From contig JAJDWF010000069.1 in assembly GCA_022825745.1 (NCBI GenBank), positions 1-32,116 of the forward strand: a stretch of 32,116 bases of DNA, given 5' to 3'. The notes below the pieces were generated by a model. It saw nothing but the letters and a program-made list of their open reading frames with translations, searched no databases and was not told the DNA's origin. Numbering within the stretch: the first letter of the stretch is position 1; each line of letters begins with the position of its first letter. This document shows, piece after piece, positions 1-7,758 of this stretch. Made by a program: the position numbers and the translations under genes. This DNA comes from Dehalococcoidia bacterium (GTDB taxonomy: Bacteria > Chloroflexota > Dehalococcoidia > Lucifugimonadales > UBA3495).

Positions 1-407
1 GTTGCTGGCCGGATAGCCGCCGACGTGGGCCGGTTGAAGGGCTGGCCGCTCCAGCGCGGGGCCGGATGGTTCTTCTCGCCGATCTCCATCAGCTTTTCGC
101 CGGTGACGCTGAACTTCTGGATGGTGTGGATGCCGTCGTCGGCGGCCAGCAGGGTGTCGTCGGCCGCGCTGTAGTACAGGCCGTGGGTGCGGTTCTCGCT
201 GAAATGGCCCTGCCCGAAGGAACGCTCGAAATTGCCGTCCTTGTCAAAGACCATGATGGGGTGTTCGCCGCGGGTCAGGATGAACACGCGGTCGTCGCCG
301 TCCACGGCCACGCCGGGGCACTCGAGCAGCCGCATGCCGTCCGGCAGCTTCAGCCAGTCCGCAACGAAGGTGTACTGAAAATCTCCCTGCCCATAGGTTT
401 CAGGCAT
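1..407 (-). CDS. 6-bladed beta-propeller (NHL/PAL-like) protein, 3' end outside window
   Basis: The first 135 codons of a minus-strand gene that runs off the left edge. The translation begins MPETYGQGDF and has spaced propeller-blade patterns such as GVAVDGDDRVFILTRGEHPI, VFDKDGNFERSFGQG and HGLYYSAADD, then KFSVTGE. This is the layout of NHL-repeat proteins of the peptidyl-alpha-hydroxyglycine amidating-lyase type, common in uncultured environmental bacteria. No signal peptide is visible, so the product is probably cytoplasmic. The start at 407 is supported by a GGGAGAGG ribosome binding site a few bases upstream. The family call rests on repeat rhythm only; the catalytic half is missing and the substrate cannot be guessed. 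Confidence 0.7.
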   Translation of the reverse strand, partial: MPETYGQGDFQYTFVADWLKLPDGMRLLECPGVAVDGDDRVFILTRGEHPIMVFDKDGNFERSFGQGHFSENRTHGLYYSAADDTLLAADDGIHTIQKFSVTGEKLMEIGEKNHPAPRWSGQPFNRPTSAAIRPA

Positions 408-474
408 GATTCCTCTCCCTGTTCTAAGTGTGTGGTGGGTTTGATATGCAATGGCTATCTTACTTGCCGCCGCA

Positions 475-534
475 CTACTGGGCAATACACCCGCCGTAGA
501 TGATGATGGCTACCTTGCCGTCCATTCGGCCCAT
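475..534 (-). pseudogene. Remnant of a short-chain dehydrogenase N-terminus
   Basis: A 19-codon reading frame, MGRMDGKVAIIIYGGCIAQ then TAG, starts 12 bases after the hepT stop and keeps a good ribosome binding site (TAGGAGAGAAACAGC before the ATG). It matches the start of classical SDR enzymes, which read roughly GKVAIITGGxSGIG. The Rossmann glycine motif is broken and a stop follows at once. It looks like the 5' stub of a deleted SDR gene rather than a functional microprotein. The match is from memory of the family consensus. Confidence 0.45.
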
Positions 535-546
535 GCTGTTTCTCTC

Positions 547-903
547 CTACTGCTTCGGCGGCAGGTTTTCGTCGATGATGGCTTGTAGTTGCGGAACCAA
601 TGGCGGCAGATGCTCCTGAACGATGCGCCACAACGCGTCAAAATCCACCGTGTCGTACTCATGAATCAGCACGTTGCGCAAATCGGTGGTTTGACGCCAT
701 GGGACATGCGGATAGCGAGCGCGGAACTCCTCCGGAACGCGGCGGGCAGCCTCACCCAAAACTTCCAGAAGCCTCACCATAGCCAGCTCAAACATCCGAT
801 CCAAGTCCAAATCGGCCCGGCGACGACCTTCCGCCAGCTCCATCGCTTCCTTGCCGTGGTCGCGCATCTGCTGCACGGCCACCATGGGATCACGGCGCGA
901 CAT
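547..903 (-). CDS. hepT: HepT-like toxin (DUF86)
   Basis: An 118-residue helical protein with the HepT signature Rx4HxY at Arg76, His81 and Tyr83 (RNVLIHEY). HepT proteins are HEPN-fold toxins that act as RNases and are neutralised by a cognate MntA nucleotidyltransferase, which AMPylates the tyrosine of this motif. The gene lies directly downstream of an mntA-like gene and overlaps it by 14 bases, the usual order. A GGAGG ribosome binding site precedes the ATG at 903. Family assignment is strong; the activity of this copy is inferred. Confidence 0.88.
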   Translation of the reverse strand: MSRRDPMVAVQQMRDHGKEAMELAEGRRRADLDLDRMFELAMVRLLEVLGEAARRVPEEFRARYPHVPWRQTTDLRNVLIHEYDTVDFDALWRIVQEHLPPLVPQLQAIIDENLPPKQ

Positions 904-1198
904 AGATTTCCTCCGCTTCCTCCAGGACTTCCTGGCGGAAGTACGGGCTGAGGGACGCCGGAGTATGCAGGTCCACTTCCCGATGCAACAGGTCGATGAG
1001 TTCGTAGCGCATGTCGAAGAACTCGAACCCTTCGGTATAACCCGGCTCGTACTCTATCAGCACGTCCACGTCGCTCTGGGGAGTGAAGTCGTCGCGGATC
1101 ACCGAGCCGAACAGCGCCATGCGGCGGACGCGATGGCGCCGGCAGATCTCGGCGATTTCCTCGCGGGGTATGTCGATACGGGCCGGCATTTCGCTCAC
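890..1198 (-). CDS. mntA: MntA-like antitoxin nucleotidyltransferase
   Basis: A 102-residue minimal nucleotidyltransferase with the GSx10DxD motif: Gly31-Ser32, then Asp43 and Asp45 (GSVIRDDFTPQSDVDVL). A third acidic residue is at Asp76 in EVDLH. Known MntA proteins transfer AMP to their HepT partner. The GTG start at 1198 overlaps the stop of the preceding VOC gene as GTGA, implying translational coupling. An in-frame ATG at 1189 is the alternative start. The gene overlaps hepT by 14 bases. Confidence 0.87.
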   Translation of the reverse strand: MSEMPARIDIPREEIAEICRRHRVRRMALFGSVIRDDFTPQSDVDVLIEYEPGYTEGFEFFDMRYELIDLLHREVDLHTPASLSPYFRQEVLEEAEEIYVAP

Positions 1199-1572
1199 GC
1201 GGCGTTGCTGTCGTCCATGAACATGCCCACCACGTTGCCCTCGGTGTCGCGGAAGTTGGCGAAGTGTCCCACGCCGGGGATGGGCGTTCTCGGAGTGACG
1301 ATCTCACAACCGGCGGCGGTTACTTTAGCAACGTAGGCGTCCAGGTCGTCCACGTTGATCACCACCAGGGTTCCACCGAAATTGACCGCCGCCCCTCGGG
1401 AGATGAGCGCGCCGCCGATGCCGTAGGGTTCATCGTCCCCGCCGGTGTTCTGCAGGTAGTATTCCTCCGGCCCGTCCCACTTGCTGGACTGCCAGCCGAA
1501 CACGTCCGCATAGAACTTGTTGGCCCGCTCGGCGTCGTCGAAAGGCAGTTCAAAATGCACTACTTTGGGCAT
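1195..1572 (-). CDS. VOC family (glyoxalase/bleomycin-resistance-like) protein
   Basis: A 125-residue single-domain protein of the vicinal oxygen chelate superfamily: MPKVVHFELPFDD, AERANKFYADVFGW, then C-terminal GVGHFANFRDTEGNVVGMF. His6 and the glutamate of the DTEGN segment are candidate metal ligands. Members include glyoxalases, dioxygenases and resistance proteins, so the substrate is unknown. The ATG at 1572 is preferred over an upstream in-frame start at 1632 because the family begins at MPKV, a GGAG lies just upstream, and the longer start would run through the palindrome at 1607-1629. It overlaps mntA by 4 bases. Confidence 0.82.
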   Translation of the reverse strand: MPKVVHFELPFDDAERANKFYADVFGWQSSKWDGPEEYYLQNTGGDDEPYGIGGALISRGAAVNFGGTLVVINVDDLDAYVAKVTAAGCEIVTPRTPIPGVGHFANFRDTEGNVVGMFMDDSNAA

Positions 1573-1606
1573 GCTTGCTCCATTAGCGGTGTTGGCGGTT
1601 ACGGCA

Positions 1607-1629
1607 GGGGCGGGTTTAAAACCCGCCCC
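1607..1629. repeat. Perfect 11-bp-arm palindrome between GMC and VOC genes
   Basis: The arms GGGGCGGGTTT and AAACCCGCCCC are separated by one A. The element lies between the stop of the GMC oxidoreductase (1654) and the VOC start (1572), both on the minus strand. It has no T-run after it on either strand, so it may be a dispersed palindromic repeat or a Rho-independent-like hairpin. No second full copy was seen in the window. Confidence 0.6.
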
Positions 1630-1653
1630 CACACAGTCATCATTAGGCTTCGG

Positions 1654-3249
1654 TCAGGCGATGGCGGATGAGCCCTCGCCCTTGAGGTAGTCGGCGGTGC
1701 GCAGGGCCAGCGCCTGGATGGTGGTGGTGGGGTTGATGCAGGCGCCGGTGGTGAAGATGCTGCCGTCGATGATGAACAGGTTCGGCACGTCGTGGGCACG
1801 ACCCCAGCGGTCCACCACCGAGCGGTCGGGGTCGGTTCCCATGCGGGCGGTGCCCAGCAGGTGCCAGCCCGCGTTGCGCCGTAGACGCGACGAAATGACC
1901 CGCCTGGCTCCGGCGGCCTCCAGCACCTCGCTGGCGCGGGCGATGCCGTGGTCCAGCATGGCCCAGGTGTTGTCGCTAACCGTGTAGTCGATCTTGGGCG
2001 CGGGGATGCCGTCGCCGTCGGTGAGGGTCGGGTCGAGGGTTACACGGTTGTGTTCCTCGGGCAGGTCCTCGGTCATGATGACGATGCCCATCTGGTGGCG
2101 GTACCGCTCGGCAAAGTTTCCGTGGTGTCCCTCCCCCCATTCCACCTGCTGGCCGACCAGGCCGCCCAGGGCGAGCTGGAGGGGAGCGCCGCCGACGTTG
2201 GAAATCTGCATGTCGTAGCCGCGCACGAACCCCCGGCGCAGGTCGGTTTCGTAGAACTCCTGGCTGAGCATGGAGGAACCACGGGGGCCCTGGTCGGGTC
2301 CCAGATCTTCGTCGAACAGGCCCAGCACGTAGCCGCAGGGGTGGTGCATCAGGTTGCGGCCCACCTGCCCGCTGCTGTTGGCGAGGCCGTTGGGGAACAG
2401 GGCGGATCTGGAGTTGAGCAGCAGGCGGGAGGTGCCGACGCCGTTGCAGGCCAACACGACGACCCTGGCGTACTGAGCCTGCAAGTCGCCGTTGTGGTCG
2501 TAGTAGGCCGCGCCGGTCGCCCGTCCGTTTTCGTCCACCAGGATCTCGCGGACGCGGGCGTGGGTGATCAGGCGGGCGCCCTGCTTGAGCGCGCCGGGCC
2601 AGAAGATAATGTCGCTGCTGGACGACGAGCGCAGGTACTCTCCAACGTCGGGCTGCCGGCCGTCGTACTGCGTGGACGCCACCGCGTTGTCCGAAGACCA
2701 CCAGTGCCAGCCCAGCTTGTTGAAGGCGCGGGCCAGCATCTCGCCGCCTGGCCCGATGGGCAACGGCGGCGTCGGACGCGCCGGCTTGGGCGGATAGGCG
2801 GTGTCGCCCTGCAATCCGCTGACGCCGTGGGCGCGGTCGTTCTGGTCGTAGTAGGGTTCCAGTTCGAAGTAGTCCATGGGCCAGTCGTCGGCGACGCCGT
2901 CCAGGGACTTGAGGCGGAAGTCCGACGGGTGGAACCGGGGGAAGTGGGAGCCCCAGTGGATGGTGCTGCCGCCCACAGCGTTGTACATGTACGGCGCGAT
3001 GGGGGTGTCGTCCTCGTTGACCGGATAGTCCTCCGGCAACCCGCGGAAGTTGGGGTTGGGATGGAAGTCGGTCTGCCAGTGCAGTTGCGCCTGCGGTTCG
3101 CTGACCGGGAAGGCGTTGAGCGGCACCCAGCCGCCCTGCTCCAGGCACACCACCTTGACGCCGGCCTGGGTCAGGCTCCAGGTGAAGGCTCCGCCGGAAG
3201 CGCCGGCCCCGATGACGAGGACGTCGGCGATATCGTGTTTGCTGCCCAT
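1654..3249 (-). CDS. GMC family FAD-dependent oxidoreductase
   Basis: A 531-residue flavoenzyme of the glucose-methanol-choline family. The FAD dinucleotide motif is at Gly14-x-Gly16-xx-Gly19 (VIGAGASGG). The N-terminal GMC segment YNAVGGSTIHWGSHFPRF is near residue 90. The C-terminal catalytic pair is His463 (GWHLLGTARMG) and Asn506 (CINPTTTIQAL). Such enzymes oxidise alcohols or sugars with oxygen or an electron carrier. No signal peptide is seen. The ATG at 3249 follows GAGGG by about ten bases and places the FAD motif at the usual distance; a longer start at 3279 adds ten residues. The thiolase gene lies 45 bases upstream on the same strand, suggesting co-transcription and a role in alcohol or ketone catabolism. 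The substrate is unknown. Confidence 0.9.
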   Translation of the reverse strand: MGSKHDIADVLVIGAGASGGAFTWSLTQAGVKVVCLEQGGWVPLNAFPVSEPQAQLHWQTDFHPNPNFRGLPEDYPVNEDDTPIAPYMYNAVGGSTIHWGSHFPRFHPSDFRLKSLDGVADDWPMDYFELEPYYDQNDRAHGVSGLQGDTAYPPKPARPTPPLPIGPGGEMLARAFNKLGWHWWSSDNAVASTQYDGRQPDVGEYLRSSSSSDIIFWPGALKQGARLITHARVREILVDENGRATGAAYYDHNGDLQAQYARVVVLACNGVGTSRLLLNSRSALFPNGLANSSGQVGRNLMHHPCGYVLGLFDEDLGPDQGPRGSSMLSQEFYETDLRRGFVRGYDMQISNVGGAPLQLALGGLVGQQVEWGEGHHGNFAERYRHQMGIVIMTEDLPEEHNRVTLDPTLTDGDGIPAPKIDYTVSDNTWAMLDHGIARASEVLEAAGARRVISSRLRRNAGWHLLGTARMGTDPDRSVVDRWGRAHDVPNLFIIDGSIFTTGACINPTTTIQALALRTADYLKGEGSSAIA

Positions 3250-3294
3250 AATTGCAGTTCCCTCTTGTCGATAGTTCAACGGTGTTCGGCGGGC

Positions 3295-4494
3295 CTACTT
3301 GCGCTCGAAGACGGCCGCCACGCCCTGGCCGCCGCCGACGCACATGGTTTCGAGGCCCCATTGGGCGTCCTGGCGTTCCATCTCGTGGAGCATGGTGGTG
3401 AGGATGCGGGCGCCGGTGGCGGCGATGGGATGGCCCAGGGAGATGCCGGAGCCGTTGACGTTGAGGTTGTCCTCGTGGGGCAGTTGCCACTCGCGCAACA
3501 CCGCGAGCACCTGGGCGGCGAAGGCCTCGTTGAGCTCGATGAGGTCCATGTCGCCCAGGGTCATGCCAATCTTGTCCATGACCTTGTTGACGGCGGGCAC
3601 GGGGCCGATGCCCATGGTGGCGGGATGGCAGCCGGTGACGGCCCAGCCGCGCAGGTAGGCCATGGGGGTGAGGCCCAGCTCGTCCAGCTTGTCCTCGGCC
3701 ACCACCAGGCACACGGACGCGGCGTCGTTCTGACTGCTGGCGTTGCCGGCGGTGACCACGCCGTCGCGCATGACGGGACGCAGGCGGCCCAGCACTTCCA
3801 TGGTGGTGTCGGCGCGCGGGCCCTCGTCGGCGTCGAAGATCTTGGGGTCGCCGCGACGCTGGGGGATGCTCACCGGCACGATCTCGTCGGCGAACTTGCC
3901 GGAGTCCCGGGCGGCCACGGCGCGCTGGTGGCTGCGCAGGGCGTACTCGTCCTGCTCCTCGCGGGGGATTTCGTACTCGCGGGCCAGGTTCTCGGCGGTC
4001 TCGACCATGCCGCCGGGGATGGGGCCGAAGCGTTCGTCGGGCGCGATGGTGACGCGAGCGCGGGCCAGGCGGTCGTGGAAGGTGACGGAGCCGAAGCGGG
4101 CGCCCCAGCGGGACTCGTTGCTGTAGAACTCGGCGCTGCTCATGCTCTCCGCGCCGCCGGCGATGACCACGTCGGCGTTGTCGGTCTGGACCAACATGGA
4201 GGCGTTGAGGATGGCCTGGAGGCCCGAGGAGCAGCGGCGGTCCAGCTGGTAGCCGGGCACCTCAATGGGCAGGCCGGCCTTGAGTCCGGCCAGCCGGCCG
4301 ATGGCGGGGTTCTCGCCGGACGGGTACCCGTGGCCCAGGATGACGTCGTCCACCCGGGCGGGGTCAACGCCGCTGCGTTCCAGGGCGGCCTGGATGACGG
4401 TGGACGCCAGGTCGGCGGCCGGCACGTCGCGCAGCGCGCCGCCGAAATTGCCGACGGCAGTGCGGACGGGCGCGACAATGGCTACTCCTCTCAT
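3295..4494 (-). CDS. Thiolase (acetyl-CoA C-acyltransferase family)
   Basis: A 399-residue thiolase, the full length for the family. The acyl-accepting Cys88 is in [11 protein letters not shown], the NEAFAAQ motif is at about 322-328, His355 is in [13 protein letters not shown], and the second cysteine Cys385 is in [13 protein letters not shown]. All catalytic elements are present. Thiolases cleave 3-ketoacyl-CoA or condense acetyl-CoA, so degradative and biosynthetic roles cannot be separated here. The ATG at 4494 is chosen because AAGGAG lies eight bases upstream and the protein then begins at [15 protein letters not shown], as in homologues. It is the first gene of a minus-strand run with the GMC oxidoreductase. 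Confidence 0.93.
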   Translation of the reverse strand: MRGVAIVAPVRTAVGNFGGALRDVPAADLASTVIQAALERSGVDPARVDDVILGHGYPSGENPAIGRLAGLKAGLPIEVPGYQLDRRCSSGLQAILNASMLVQTDNADVVIAGGAESMSSAEFYSNESRWGARFGSVTFHDRLARARVTIAPDERFGPIPGGMVETAENLAREYEIPREEQDEYALRSHQRAVAARDSGKFADEIVPVSIPQRRGDPKIFDADEGPRADTTMEVLGRLRPVMRDGVVTAGNASSQNDAASVCLVVAEDKLDELGLTPMAYLRGWAVTGCHPATMGIGPVPAVNKVMDKIGMTLGDMDLIELNEAFAAQVLAVLREWQLPHEDNLNVNGSGISLGHPIAATGARILTTMLHEMERQDAQWGLETMCVGGGQGVAAVFERK

Positions 4495-4610
4495 AACGAC
4501 ACTCCTTGTCCGCTGCGTGCGGACGCTCGATGCAACAGGAAAATGGTGTCGGTATGATACTCGCTGCCCGCGCCGGTGTAAAACCAACGACGCCCGCTTG
4601 ACCACCGGCC

Positions 4611-4638
4611 ATTCATCCTGAGCCTGTCGAAGAACGAG
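4611..4638. repeat. Dispersed hairpin repeat, copy 1 (core CAGGCTCAGGATGA)
   Basis: Read on the minus strand, this intergenic element carries CAGGCTCAGGATGA at 4626-4613 flanked by partly complementary arms. The same 14-base core occurs at 17411-17424. I recall this core as a frequent intergenic repeat in environmental bacterial genomes; that is memory, not a search. It lies between the thiolase start and the tRNA promoter. Confidence 0.55.
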
Positions 4639-4657
4639 CGGCCAGCGGTCGGCCCTG

Positions 4658-4666
4658 TGCTACAAT
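4658..4666 (+). promoter_or_regulatory. Extended -10 promoter element of tRNA-Ala
   Basis: TGCTACAAT is an extended -10 (TGn then TACAAT at 4661-4666) 23 bases before the mature tRNA 5' end. No convincing -35 is visible. The similar TGCTAGAAT precedes the antitoxin gene at 29343, so this form may be typical of the organism. Confidence 0.5.
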
Positions 4667-4689
4667 CGATTGTGGCGACGCGCCAGCAT

Positions 4690-4764
4690 GGGGGCTTAGC
4701 TCAGTGGGAGAGCACCTGCTTTGCAAGCAGGGGGTCAGGGGTTCGAATCCCCTAGCCTCCACCA
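4690..4764 (+). tRNA. tRNA-Ala (anticodon UGC), CCA encoded
   Basis: It folds as a full cloverleaf: acceptor GGGGGCT with AGCCTCC, D stem GCTC/GAGC, anticodon stem CCTGC/GCAGG with loop TTTGCAA, and T arm AGGGG-TTCGAAT-CCCCT, then discriminator A and a genome-encoded CCA. The anticodon is TGC. The third acceptor pair is G-U (G3:U70), the alanine identity element. Its last 32 bases are repeated at 9174-9205, so this gene is the attachment site of the island that follows. It remained complete after integration. Confidence 0.97.
4733..4764 (+). repeat. Left attachment repeat (attL-like) inside tRNA-Ala
   Basis: These 32 bases, from the variable loop through the T arm and acceptor to CCA, are identical to 9174-9205. 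Including the six bases AGCAGG upstream and one mismatch (G4732 against A9173), the match is 39 nt. Confidence 0.85.
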
Positions 4765-4939
4765 ATGAAAGGGTGGTATCCTCTCGGGAGCACTAAGCAT
4801 GACGGCATTCAGTGGTTCTCGCCGGGGCAATCTCGTCTCGAAAATCTGATGCCAGCTCTTTATAACACGAAGCGGTGCCTAGATCGTGGAAACGTAGCCT
4901 CATCGGGCCAACCGAATAGAAAATGAGGAGGATACGATA

Positions 4940-7087
4940 ATGGGAGTCGAAATCATTGAAGGCACTAGCCACAAGCCTGCCTCGACTAGTGAATTGCTTA
5001 GAATTCTGCGCGATCAGGACGAAGTGTCTGGACAGTTGTTTACAGGATACCCGATAGTGGCTACCTCGGAAGGACCATATCCAATTGACGCGCTGATGGT
5101 CGCTGAGGATAAGGGAATCATTGTGTTCGATCTTATCGAAGGCACGTCCGAAGGCGATTATGGGTCGCGCCAAGACGACTCCGCTAACCTTATCGAAGCG
5201 CGTCTCAGACTGCACAGGGACCTTCTCGAAGGGCGCCGTCTTCGGATTCCCATACACACGATATCTTTTGCTCCTGGCATAAGCAATTTGCCCGAACCGA
5301 ACACGTACCCGATGTCCGGGATAGAAAATGTTGTTAATGTGCTGCAACGCTTCAGATGGGATGACCCAGACCAAGCAGTCTTTCAGTCCGCCCTTTCAAC
5401 AATTGAGAGTATTTCCACTATACGGCAAAGCCGTACTAGGCGCACCGTTAACGTGCCAAATTCAAGAGGCGCCAAACTAAAGAAATTAGAGGAATCAATC
5501 GCCACACTCGACAATCCACAAAGCAAAGCAGTTATCGAGACGGTTGCCGGCATACAAAGAATCCGCGGCTTGGCTGGATCCGGTAAGACAATTGTCCTGG
5601 CCCTGAAGGCTGCGTACCTCCACGCCAGAAATCCCGATTGGAGGATCGCCGTGACGTTTAACACCCGATCCCTCAAGGGACAGTTCCGCAGGTTGATCAA
5701 CAACTTCAGCTTAGAACAAACGAATCAGGAGCCCAATTGGGATAATCTCAGGATAGTAAATGCGTGGGGCGCTCCAGGAGGAGTCGAAAGAGACGGCATA
5801 TATTATGAATTTTGTCGTGTCAACGACGTTGAGTATTTGGATTTTCGAACAGCGAGAACACGGTACGGTCGGCAGAATCCATTTTCGTCCGCCTGCGAGG
5901 TTGCCTTTCGCGCGTCCCGCGACAGTACTCCAGTCTACGACGCTATTCTTATCGACGAAGCACAGGATTTCTCGCCGTGGTTTTTGCGACTTTGCTATCA
6001 ATTGCTAAGGAACCCTAAGAGATTAGTGTACGCATACGATGAGCTGCAGAACCTCTCTGGGGAATCACTACCTTCACCGGAACAGATCTTTGGTAGCCTG
6101 GACGAGGGGACGGCAGCAGTTGGTTTCAGCGAAACGGTCGGAGATGGTCCGAGGCGAGACATTATTTTGCAAAAGTGTTACAGAAATTCGCGACCGGTGC
6201 TGGTGACCGCGCACGCCCTCGGGTTTGGTATTTGCAGACAGCCACAAGCTCAGACCGATACCGGTCTAATCCAAATGTTTGACAATCCTATGCTTTGGAC
6301 AGATGTAGGGTATACGGTCGTATCCGGAGAATTGGAGGACGACAAGCGAGTCGTACTACAACGGACCCCTGATACGAGTCCAATGTTCTTGGAAGATCAT
6401 TCGAAAGTCGATGACTTGATCACCTTCATACCTTTCCGAAGTGAAGAAGAGCAGACCAATTGGCTAGTAGGTGCCATAAAGAAAAACCTTGAAGAAGACG
6501 AACTGAGGGCAGATGATATCGTAGTCATCAACCCTGATCCGCGCACTACACGAACGAATGTTGGTCCGATACGTAGACGGCTGTTCGCAATGGGGATCAA
6601 CTCTCATCTGGCCGGCGTTGATACTGATCCAGACACCTTTTTCCAATTAGATCAGGAATCTATTACGTTCACCGGGATTTTTCGCGCCAAAGGCAATGAG
6701 GCGGGGATGGTGTACATCATCAACTCTCAAGACTGCCACTCATCTGCTCCAAATTTAGCCAGCATCCGCAATCAGTTGTTTACCGCGATGACACGAAGCA
6801 AGGCTTGGATCCGGGTACTTGGATTCGGTGCGGAAATGCAAGAACTCATTCGGGAGTATGAAAAGCTGAAAGCTTCGAATTTTGAGCTCGATTTCACTTA
6901 TCCGAATGCCGAACAACGGAAGCAATTGCGTATCGTCCATAGGGACATGACGGTTGATGAGCGCAACCGTTTAGAGAACAGACAAAGAAGCTTGGCTGAC
7001 CTAGTTGGCGATCTCCAATCAGGTCACCTTCACGTAGAAGACATCGATCAAGATTTGCTTACCAAACTCAAGGAGTTACTGCAGTGA
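4940..7087 (+). CDS. Superfamily-1 (UvrD-like) helicase with nuclease-like N-terminal domain
   Basis: A 715-residue protein. The SF1 helicase motifs are in order: Gln194 (DNPQSKA), Walker A GLAGSGKT at 210-217, Walker B LIDEAQDF at 337-344, YRNSRP at 414-419, motif V FRAKGNEA at 581-588, and motif VI NQLFTAMTRSK at 611-621. The first 150 residues resemble a NERD/PD-(D/E)xK-type fold: IDALMV (Asp50), then GIIVFDLIEG where Asp64 would be the second acidic residue but the expected Lys is Ile66. Nuclease activity is therefore doubtful. A charged helical tail follows residue 640. A strong GAGGAGG precedes the ATG. It overlaps the DUF2290-like gene by four bases (GTGA). Codons are much A+T-richer than those of neighbouring host genes, suggesting horizontal transfer. 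The role is probably DNA processing in phage defence (inference). Confidence 0.85.
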   Translation: MGVEIIEGTSHKPASTSELLRILRDQDEVSGQLFTGYPIVATSEGPYPIDALMVAEDKGIIVFDLIEGTSEGDYGSRQDDSANLIEARLRLHRDLLEGRRLRIPIHTISFAPGISNLPEPNTYPMSGIENVVNVLQRFRWDDPDQAVFQSALSTIESISTIRQSRTRRTVNVPNSRGAKLKKLEESIATLDNPQSKAVIETVAGIQRIRGLAGSGKTIVLALKAAYLHARNPDWRIAVTFNTRSLKGQFRRLINNFSLEQTNQEPNWDNLRIVNAWGAPGGVERDGIYYEFCRVNDVEYLDFRTARTRYGRQNPFSSACEVAFRASRDSTPVYDAILIDEAQDFSPWFLRLCYQLLRNPKRLVYAYDELQNLSGESLPSPEQIFGSLDEGTAAVGFSETVGDGPRRDIILQKCYRNSRPVLVTAHALGFGICRQPQAQTDTGLIQMFDNPMLWTDVGYTVVSGELEDDKRVVLQRTPDTSPMFLEDHSKVDDLITFIPFRSEEEQTNWLVGAIKKNLEEDELRADDIVVINPDPRTTRTNVGPIRRRLFAMGINSHLAGVDTDPDTFFQLDQESITFTGIFRAKGNEAGMVYIINSQDCHSSAPNLASIRNQLFTAMTRSKAWIRVLGFGAEMQELIREYEKLKASNFELDFTYPNAEQRKQLRIVHRDMTVDERNRLENRQRSLADLVGDLQSGHLHVEDIDQDLLTKLKELLQ

Positions 7088-7758
7088 CGATGTTGCCAAG
7101 CCCAGATGAGATTTTGAAACAAATCAATGAAATCATCGGACATCTGATTGAAACCGGTTTAGCTGATCGTGAATATGGAGCTTTTCAGAGGGGCAGCGCT
7201 GGCAACATGGAAATCACTTTTCACGGGGCGGATCATGTCTCGATCGCGATGAAGGATCGTTTTTACGCAGAAATATATCAACACATGTTGGAGGCCGGAG
7301 CGTATAATGTCAAATTGCTAGACGGTGCGTTAATGCAAATGATGTATATATTTGCAAACGGAAATCTTCTGAGACACCGTTTAGCATTCTTTCCGTCTCC
7401 TAACTTAGAAGAGTTCCAAAACAATCCAGAGATTTATCTCTTAGATGAAATGTACGCCGATGTCGTGGAGAAGAATATTGTGTCGGTGCCTATCAGATTT
7501 GACTATGATGCAAGTGAGGAAGTATATCAAGAAATATCTCATCCTAAATCGCATCTAACACTGGGGCAATATGAGCATTGTAGAATACCGGTAACGGCAC
7601 CGCTTACGCCGGACCGATTTGTGGAGTTTATTGTTCGGAATTTTTACCACGTAGGGTTTACACAATACGCGAATGGCATCCCAACATTTACGGACGGATT
7701 TCCGAAATCCATATCCAGTGTTGAACGCAATGTTATTCATATCGCCGTTCCTACGTAA
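7084..7758 (+). CDS. DUF2290-like partner protein of the helicase
   Basis: A 224-residue soluble protein with no recognised catalytic motif. Its blocks GADHVSIAMKDRFYAEIYQ, LLDGALMQMMYIF, RHRLAFFPSPNLEEFQNNPE and HPKSHLTLGQYEHCRIPV, with FIVRNFYH near the end, resemble what I recall of DUF2290, a family of unknown function; I could not search to confirm. The GTG at 7084 is taken as the start because AAGGAG ends eight bases before it and the GTGA overlap couples it to the helicase; ATG at 7090 is the alternative. The tight coupling and shared A+T-rich composition imply the two products work together, perhaps as helicase and target sensor or effector. Confidence 0.72.
   Translation: MTMLPSPDEILKQINEIIGHLIETGLADREYGAFQRGSAGNMEITFHGADHVSIAMKDRFYAEIYQHMLEAGAYNVKLLDGALMQMMYIFANGNLLRHRLAFFPSPNLEEFQNNPEIYLLDEMYADVVEKNIVSVPIRFDYDASEEVYQEISHPKSHLTLGQYEHCRIPVTAPLTPDRFVEFIVRNFYHVGFTQYANGIPTFTDGFPKSISSVERNVIHIAVPT

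Noticed and set aside
1948-4557. 869-residue plus-strand open frame across the GMC and thiolase genes
   Set aside because: Rich in Gly, Val and Ala with no domain motifs. It is the antisense of two clear genes in G+C-rich DNA and has no ribosome binding site.
4793-5374. 193-residue minus-strand open frame at the start of the island
   Set aside because: Antisense of the helicase N-terminus, with no ribosome binding site or recognisable motif.
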